Origin: Pseudomonadota bacterium
GTDB lineage: Bacteria; Pseudomonadota; Gammaproteobacteria; Steroidobacterales; Steroidobacteraceae
Reading direction: 5' to 3'
Assembly (NCBI GenBank): GCA_021838065.1
Contig: JAKCEJ010000149.1
Span: 1 to 7,192 of the forward strand
DNA length: 7,192 nucleotides
The translations under genes and the position numbers were made by a program. The notes below the pieces were generated by a model, which was not told the DNA's origin, did no database searches, and saw only the letters and a list, made by a program, of their open reading frames with translations. Shown one piece after another: positions 6,107-7,192 of this stretch; positions within the stretch are counted from its first letter, which is position 1; every line of letters starts with the position of its first letter.

Positions 6107-7192
6107 ATGACTGATACCCACAGCGACGCGCTGGTGTTCTTCGGCGCCACCGGCGATCTGGCTCACAAGAAAATCTTCCCCGCGCTGCAGGCGATGATCA
6201 AGCGCGGCACGCTCGAAGTGCCGGTCATCGGCGTCGCCAAGGCCGGCTGGGGCATCGAGCAGCTGCGCGAGCGCGCCCGTGACAGTCTGGAGAAGTTCGG
6301 CGGCGGCGTGGACGAGGACGCGTTCGCGAAGCTGACCTCGCTCCTGTCGTACGTGGACGGCGATTATGCCGATGCGGCGACCTTCGTCGCGCTGCGCAAG
6401 CTGCTCGGCGCGGCGCGCCGACCGGCGCATTACCTGGCCATTCCGCCGTCGCTCTTCGGCGCCGTCGTCGAGCAGCTCTCGAAGGCCGGGTGCACTGAGA
6501 AAGGCACCCGGGTGGTGGTGGAGAAACCGTTTGGCCGCGATCTGCAGTCGGCGCGGGAGCTCAATCAGATCCTGCTCGGCTCCTTCGACGAGGAACACAT
6601 CTTTCGCATCGATCACTACCTCGGCAAGCGTCCGGTGCACAACATGGTGTTCTTCCGCTTCACGAACGCGCTGCTCGAGGCGTTCTGGAATCGGGACTAC
6701 ATCAAGAGCGTGCAGATCACGATGGCCGAGAATTTTGGCGTCGCCGGGCGCGGTGCGTTCTACGATCCGGTCGGCACGGTGCGCGATGTCGTGCAGAACC
6801 ATCTGTTCCAGGTGATGGCCAATCTTGCCATGGAGCCGCCGGCGCGTACCGACAGCGAATCGATCCGCGACGAGAAGGTCAAGGTCCTCAAGGCGATACC
6901 GGCGCTCGTGCCGACGGGTCTGGTGCGCGGGCAGTTCCGCGGCTATCTCAATGAGAAGGGCGTGGCGCCGGGATCGAAGACCGAGACCTTCGCGGCCATC
7001 CGGCTCGAGATCGACAACTGGCGCTGGCAGGGCGTGCCGTTCTACATCCGCGCCGGCAAGTCGTTGCCCGTGACCTGCACCGAGGTGGTTGCGCATCTGC
7101 GCCGCCCGCCCGCGGTATATCCGGGGTGCACTCCGCAACATGACTACTTCCGCTTCCGTATCAGCCCGCAGAACGAGATGGCCATCGGCCTG
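6107..7192 (+). CDS. zwf: Glucose-6-phosphate dehydrogenase (partial, 3' end outside window)
   Basis: Cytosolic first enzyme of the oxidative pentose phosphate branch, oxidising glucose-6-phosphate to 6-phosphogluconolactone. 362 codons are visible; the family is usually 450-510 residues, so the C-terminal part is missing. FFGATGDLAHKK (11-22) is the coenzyme loop (GxxGDLA). EKPFGRD (139-145) binds substrate. FRIDHYLGK (166-174) contains the Asp/His/Lys active-site signature, YDPVGTVRDVVQNH (219-232) the second conserved block, and FYIRAGKSL (312-320) the usual RTGK-like loop. Unusual details: the residue after HYLGK is Arg rather than the common Glu (KRPVHN for KExVQN), and the strand-2 coenzyme region reads GVAKAGW (42-48) instead of the common ARR/SRR. 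This indicates a divergent Zwf subgroup with uncertain NADP/NAD preference. The ATG at 6107 has a short GAGGT site at 6098-6102. Assignment is firm. Confidence 0.96.
   Translation, partial: MTDTHSDALVFFGATGDLAHKKIFPALQAMIKRGTLEVPVIGVAKAGWGIEQLRERARDSLEKFGGGVDEDAFAKLTSLLSYVDGDYADAATFVALRKLLGAARRPAHYLAIPPSLFGAVVEQLSKAGCTEKGTRVVVEKPFGRDLQSARELNQILLGSFDEEHIFRIDHYLGKRPVHNMVFFRFTNALLEAFWNRDYIKSVQITMAENFGVAGRGAFYDPVGTVRDVVQNHLFQVMANLAMEPPARTDSESIRDEKVKVLKAIPALVPTGLVRGQFRGYLNEKGVAPGSKTETFAAIRLEIDNWRWQGVPFYIRAGKSLPVTCTEVVAHLRRPPAVYPGCTPQHDYFRFRISPQNEMAIGL

Noticed and set aside
1384..7141. Near-continuous long antisense reading frames (up to 646 codons) opposite tal, pgi, gnd and zwf.
   Set aside because: Their translations are Arg/Ala/Glu-rich with no recognisable motif and they run across the boundaries of well-identified genes. 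Long antisense frames are expected when GC-rich codons dominate the sense strand.
1..7192. Search for a defence system, mobile element, CRISPR array, toxin-antitoxin pair or RNA gene.
   Set aside because: No such motifs or repeat arrays were found; the gene content is core carbon metabolism.

Overview
The window is GC-rich, densely packed bacterial DNA, roughly two-thirds G+C by eye. It reads as an ordinary chromosomal carbon-metabolism locus of a proteobacterium. The YfcG-type glutathione S-transferase at the left edge and the gene content suggest a high-GC gamma- or betaproteobacterium. That placement is inference, because no rRNA or marker gene is present. I see no mobile element, CRISPR array, tRNA or rRNA.

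Layout: (1) Positions 1-581, minus strand: the first 193 codons of a YfcG-like glutathione S-transferase whose 3' end lies outside the window. (2) Positions 582-743: a divergent intergenic region with a strong hairpin and a plausible promoter for the rightward gene. (3) Positions 744-1340, plus strand: a histidine-phosphatase (phosphoglycerate mutase superfamily) protein with a GTG start. Its motifs resemble the Rv3214 acid phosphatase / SHB17 sedoheptulose-bisphosphatase group. (4) Positions 1341-1554: a leader region with a candidate promoter, a perfect 18-bp palindrome and a 49-codon Arg-rich ORF of doubtful status. (5) Positions 1555-7192, plus strand: five tightly spaced genes, tal (transaldolase), a ROK-family glucokinase-like gene, pgi (glucose-6-phosphate isomerase), gnd (short-form 6-phosphogluconate dehydrogenase) and zwf (glucose-6-phosphate dehydrogenase). 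zwf is cut by the right edge after 362 codons.

The five genes form a glucose-phosphate / pentose-phosphate operon. The kinase would make glucose-6-phosphate. Zwf and Gnd would oxidise it, through a lactonase not seen here, to ribulose-5-phosphate. Transaldolase and Pgi would return fructose-6-phosphate to glucose-6-phosphate, which allows a cyclic oxidative pentose phosphate pathway. Junctions are 3 nt (tal-kinase), a 4-nt ATGA overlap (kinase-pgi), 73 nt (pgi-gnd) and 22 nt (gnd-zwf), consistent with one transcript and translational coupling.

I did not find an exotic undescribed system. The points most worth a second look are these: a possible link between the upstream phosphatase and sedoheptulose/transaldolase metabolism; cofactor-site residues in Gnd and Zwf; the atypical small ROK kinase; the 18-bp palindrome ahead of tal; and small ORFs that sit in the operon gaps and overlap neighbouring start or stop codons.
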